Shown in pieces: positions 11,478-12,629 of a DNA stretch of 12,629 nucleotides. Every line of letters begins with the position of its first letter. Position 1 is the first letter of the stretch. The notes under the pieces were generated by a model that did not search any database, had not been told where the DNA came from, and saw only the letters and a program-made list of their open reading frames with translations. The translations under genes were made by a program, and so were the position numbers. This DNA comes from JBHIBA01 sp046758845 (lineage in GTDB: Bacteria > UBA8248 > JACPRG01 > G963555815): positions 1-12,629 of the forward strand of contig JBHIBA010000119.1 of assembly GCA_046758845.1 (NCBI GenBank), given 5' to 3'.

Positions 11478-12470
11478 ATGTCTTTCCAATCCACCGACGG
11501 CTTCGTGAAATTCCTTCGCGGCGCGACGCGCGCGCTGGTCCTCGGGATCGGCGGCGGTGGCGACGTGGTGGGAACCCTCCCCACGGCCCGCCTCCTCCAG
11601 AACTTCGGCGCGGAGACAATCCTCGGCGGGGTGGCCTGGGAACGGGTCATCTTCGATCCGGCGCCCGGCTCCCGAAAACTGGAGGAGGTGGAGGGCGTCC
11701 GCGCGATCCACCCAACCGTCTGGTGGGCCGGCCCGGAGGCCCGAACCAGAGCCGGCGTCCGCTTCACCGAGGCGCGCGTGGCGGAGCTCACGGGAAAGGA
11801 CACGATCCTCGTCACCAACCAACACGGGCCGAAGGCCCTGGCGGAAGGGATCGTCCAGGCCGCGCGGCAACTCAACATCGACCGGGTGGTCGGCGTAGAC
11901 GTGGGCGGCGACGCCATCGCCACCGGCGAGGAGAAGGGCCTGCGCAGTCCCCTCTGCGACGCCGTCGTGGTGGCCGCCCTCGCCGAGGTGGAGCGCGAGG
12001 TCCCGACCCTGTTGGGGGTGCTCGGCTACGGGAGCGACGCCGAGCTGAGTCCCGAGGAGATCGACAAGAACCTGAGCGAGCTGGCGGCCGCCAAGGGTTT
12101 CTTGGGCGCGTGGGGGATCACGCCGGACATCGCCGATGAGATGGAAGGTCTGGCGAAGGCGGTCGGTACCGAGGCCAGCGCCCTGCCCGTCCAGTGCTTC
12201 CGCGGAGAGCAGGGCCTCAAGGCCATCCGGCAGGGAACTCGCTTCGTCCGCCTGAGCCCCGTTTGCGCCGTCACGTTTTACCTCGACCCCCAAGTCGTGG
12301 CCGGGCGGGGGAGGTCCCTGGCGCACATCGTCCGGGAAGCCCGCTCGCTGGAAGAGGCCAACGACGCCCTGCACGCCATGGGCCTTCGGACGGAGCTGGA
12401 CCTGGAAAGAGAGATGGCCTCTCTGGGGACGCAGGACTACCGGGAGGTCCGGAGGCCCGGACATGTCTGA
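11478..12470 (+). CDS. DUF1152 family protein
   Basis: A 330-aa protein of the DUF1152 family, whose biochemical role I do not know. The family's glycine-rich ALVLGIGGGGDVVGT motif stands at 19-33 and resembles a nucleotide-binding loop. A second block, VVGVDVGGDAIATG (137-150), recalls sugar-kinase or actin-like phosphate loops, followed by SPLCDAVVVAAL (157-168). It has no signal peptide or membrane span, so it is probably cytoplasmic. The start is uncertain: the ATG at 11478 gives MSFQSTDGFVKFLRGATRAL, which suits the family, but there are in-frame alternatives at ATG 11466 and GTG 11409, none with a strong ribosome site. It lies 196 bp after the MFS gene with a hairpin between, so it may be a separate transcript. 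The gene is complete and followed by GC-rich hairpins. Confidence 0.82.
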   Translation: MSFQSTDGFVKFLRGATRALVLGIGGGGDVVGTLPTARLLQNFGAETILGGVAWERVIFDPAPGSRKLEEVEGVRAIHPTVWWAGPEARTRAGVRFTEARVAELTGKDTILVTNQHGPKALAEGIVQAARQLNIDRVVGVDVGGDAIATGEEKGLRSPLCDAVVVAALAEVEREVPTLLGVLGYGSDAELSPEEIDKNLSELAAAKGFLGAWGITPDIADEMEGLAKAVGTEASALPVQCFRGEQGLKAIRQGTRFVRLSPVCAVTFYLDPQVVAGRGRSLAHIVREARSLEEANDALHAMGLRTELDLEREMASLGTQDYREVRRPGHV

Positions 12471-12537
12471 CGACCGCTCCCGCGTCTGCGGCCTTTGATT
12501 TTCAGAACCGCGGGCAGTCAAGCGAAAACCCGGATTC

Positions 12538-12572
12538 CCAGGGGGGCCTTTTTGAAAACCGGCCCCCCCTGG
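12538..12572 (+). terminator. GC-rich hairpin after the DUF1152 gene
   Basis: CCAGGGGGGCC (12538-12548) pairs with GGCCCCCCCTGG (12561-12572, one extra C), 67 bp after the stop codon. The loop carries TTTTTGAAAA, which can itself pair. No U-tract follows, so terminator function is only possible. Confidence 0.4.
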
Positions 12573-12594
12573 ACCCCCCCGGAAAACTTTTGAC

Positions 12595-12629
12595 GGCCCG
12601 GCACTGCGTGGCCGGGCCTGCTTTGGGTT
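12595..12629 (+). terminator. Second hairpin after the DUF1152 gene
   Basis: GGCCCGGC (12595-12602) pairs perfectly with GCCGGGCC (12611-12618) around ACTGCGTG. It is followed by TGCTTTGGGTT, a weak T-rich tail, and preceded by AAAACTTTTGAC. A candidate intrinsic terminator at the window edge. Confidence 0.45.

Noticed and set aside
1..12629. CRISPR array, tRNA, rRNA, prophage or defence island
   Set aside because: The only repeats are palindromic, widely spaced and not in arrays with spacers. No tRNA cloverleaf, Cas, phage structural or nuclease signature was found.

Overview
This is a GC-rich (roughly 60% or more) bacterial window with long intergenic regions full of palindromes. It carries a small catabolic-looking gene set: a periplasmic solute-binding protein of the NMT1/THI5-like class, two UbiD-type decarboxylases, an unrecognised 13-kDa protein, a molybdenum hydroxylase large subunit, an MFS permease and a DUF1152 protein. 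That mixture, with dispersed GTAGCC-ended palindromes, suits large-genome, mostly uncultured soil or sediment lineages (Rokubacteria/Methylomirabilota, Tectomicrobia, Deltaproteobacteria-like). No rRNA or tRNA is present, so the lineage is only an inference.

Left part (1-4674, all minus strand). Reading in transcription order: UbiD-like protein B (4674 to 3301), UbiD-like protein A (3156 to 1756, GTG start), a 118-aa protein starting one base after the A stop codon, a 273-bp inverted-repeat element, and the solute-binding protein (1032 to 13). A keeps all recognisable prenylated-FMN decarboxylase residues. B has Gln where the first catalytic Glu of the E-x4-E motif should be. Two UbiD-like chains plus a small partner recall the composition of phenylphosphate carboxylase. 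No UbiX-type prenyltransferase is in the window.

Middle (4675-5333). A 659-bp divergent intergenic region contains a second MITE-like element with TA-flanked terminal inverted repeats and an internal double palindrome. To the right lies a 770-aa xanthine-dehydrogenase-family molybdopterin subunit (5334-7646) without its usual FeS and FAD partner genes. It is followed directly by a strongly structured, branched-hairpin sequence.

Right part (7647-12629, all plus strand). An exported SlyD/FKBP-like prolyl isomerase is followed by a textbook intrinsic terminator only 29 nt before a cold-shock gene; this looks like either an slyD terminator or a csp leader attenuator. Then come a lower-GC 116-aa orphan protein, a third copy of the double palindrome, an MFS transporter with no good start codon, and a DUF1152 protein followed by GC-rich hairpins.

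How they may work together (inference): the binding protein and/or the MFS permease would bring in an organic acid or aromatic compound, the UbiD pair would (de)carboxylate it, and the Mo enzyme would hydroxylate or reduce it. No gene here fixes the substrate. SlyD, CspA and the 116-aa protein look unrelated to that pathway. The least explained parts are the two-UbiD/small-protein unit and the palindromic MITE-like elements, one of which supplies the stop codon of the small gene.
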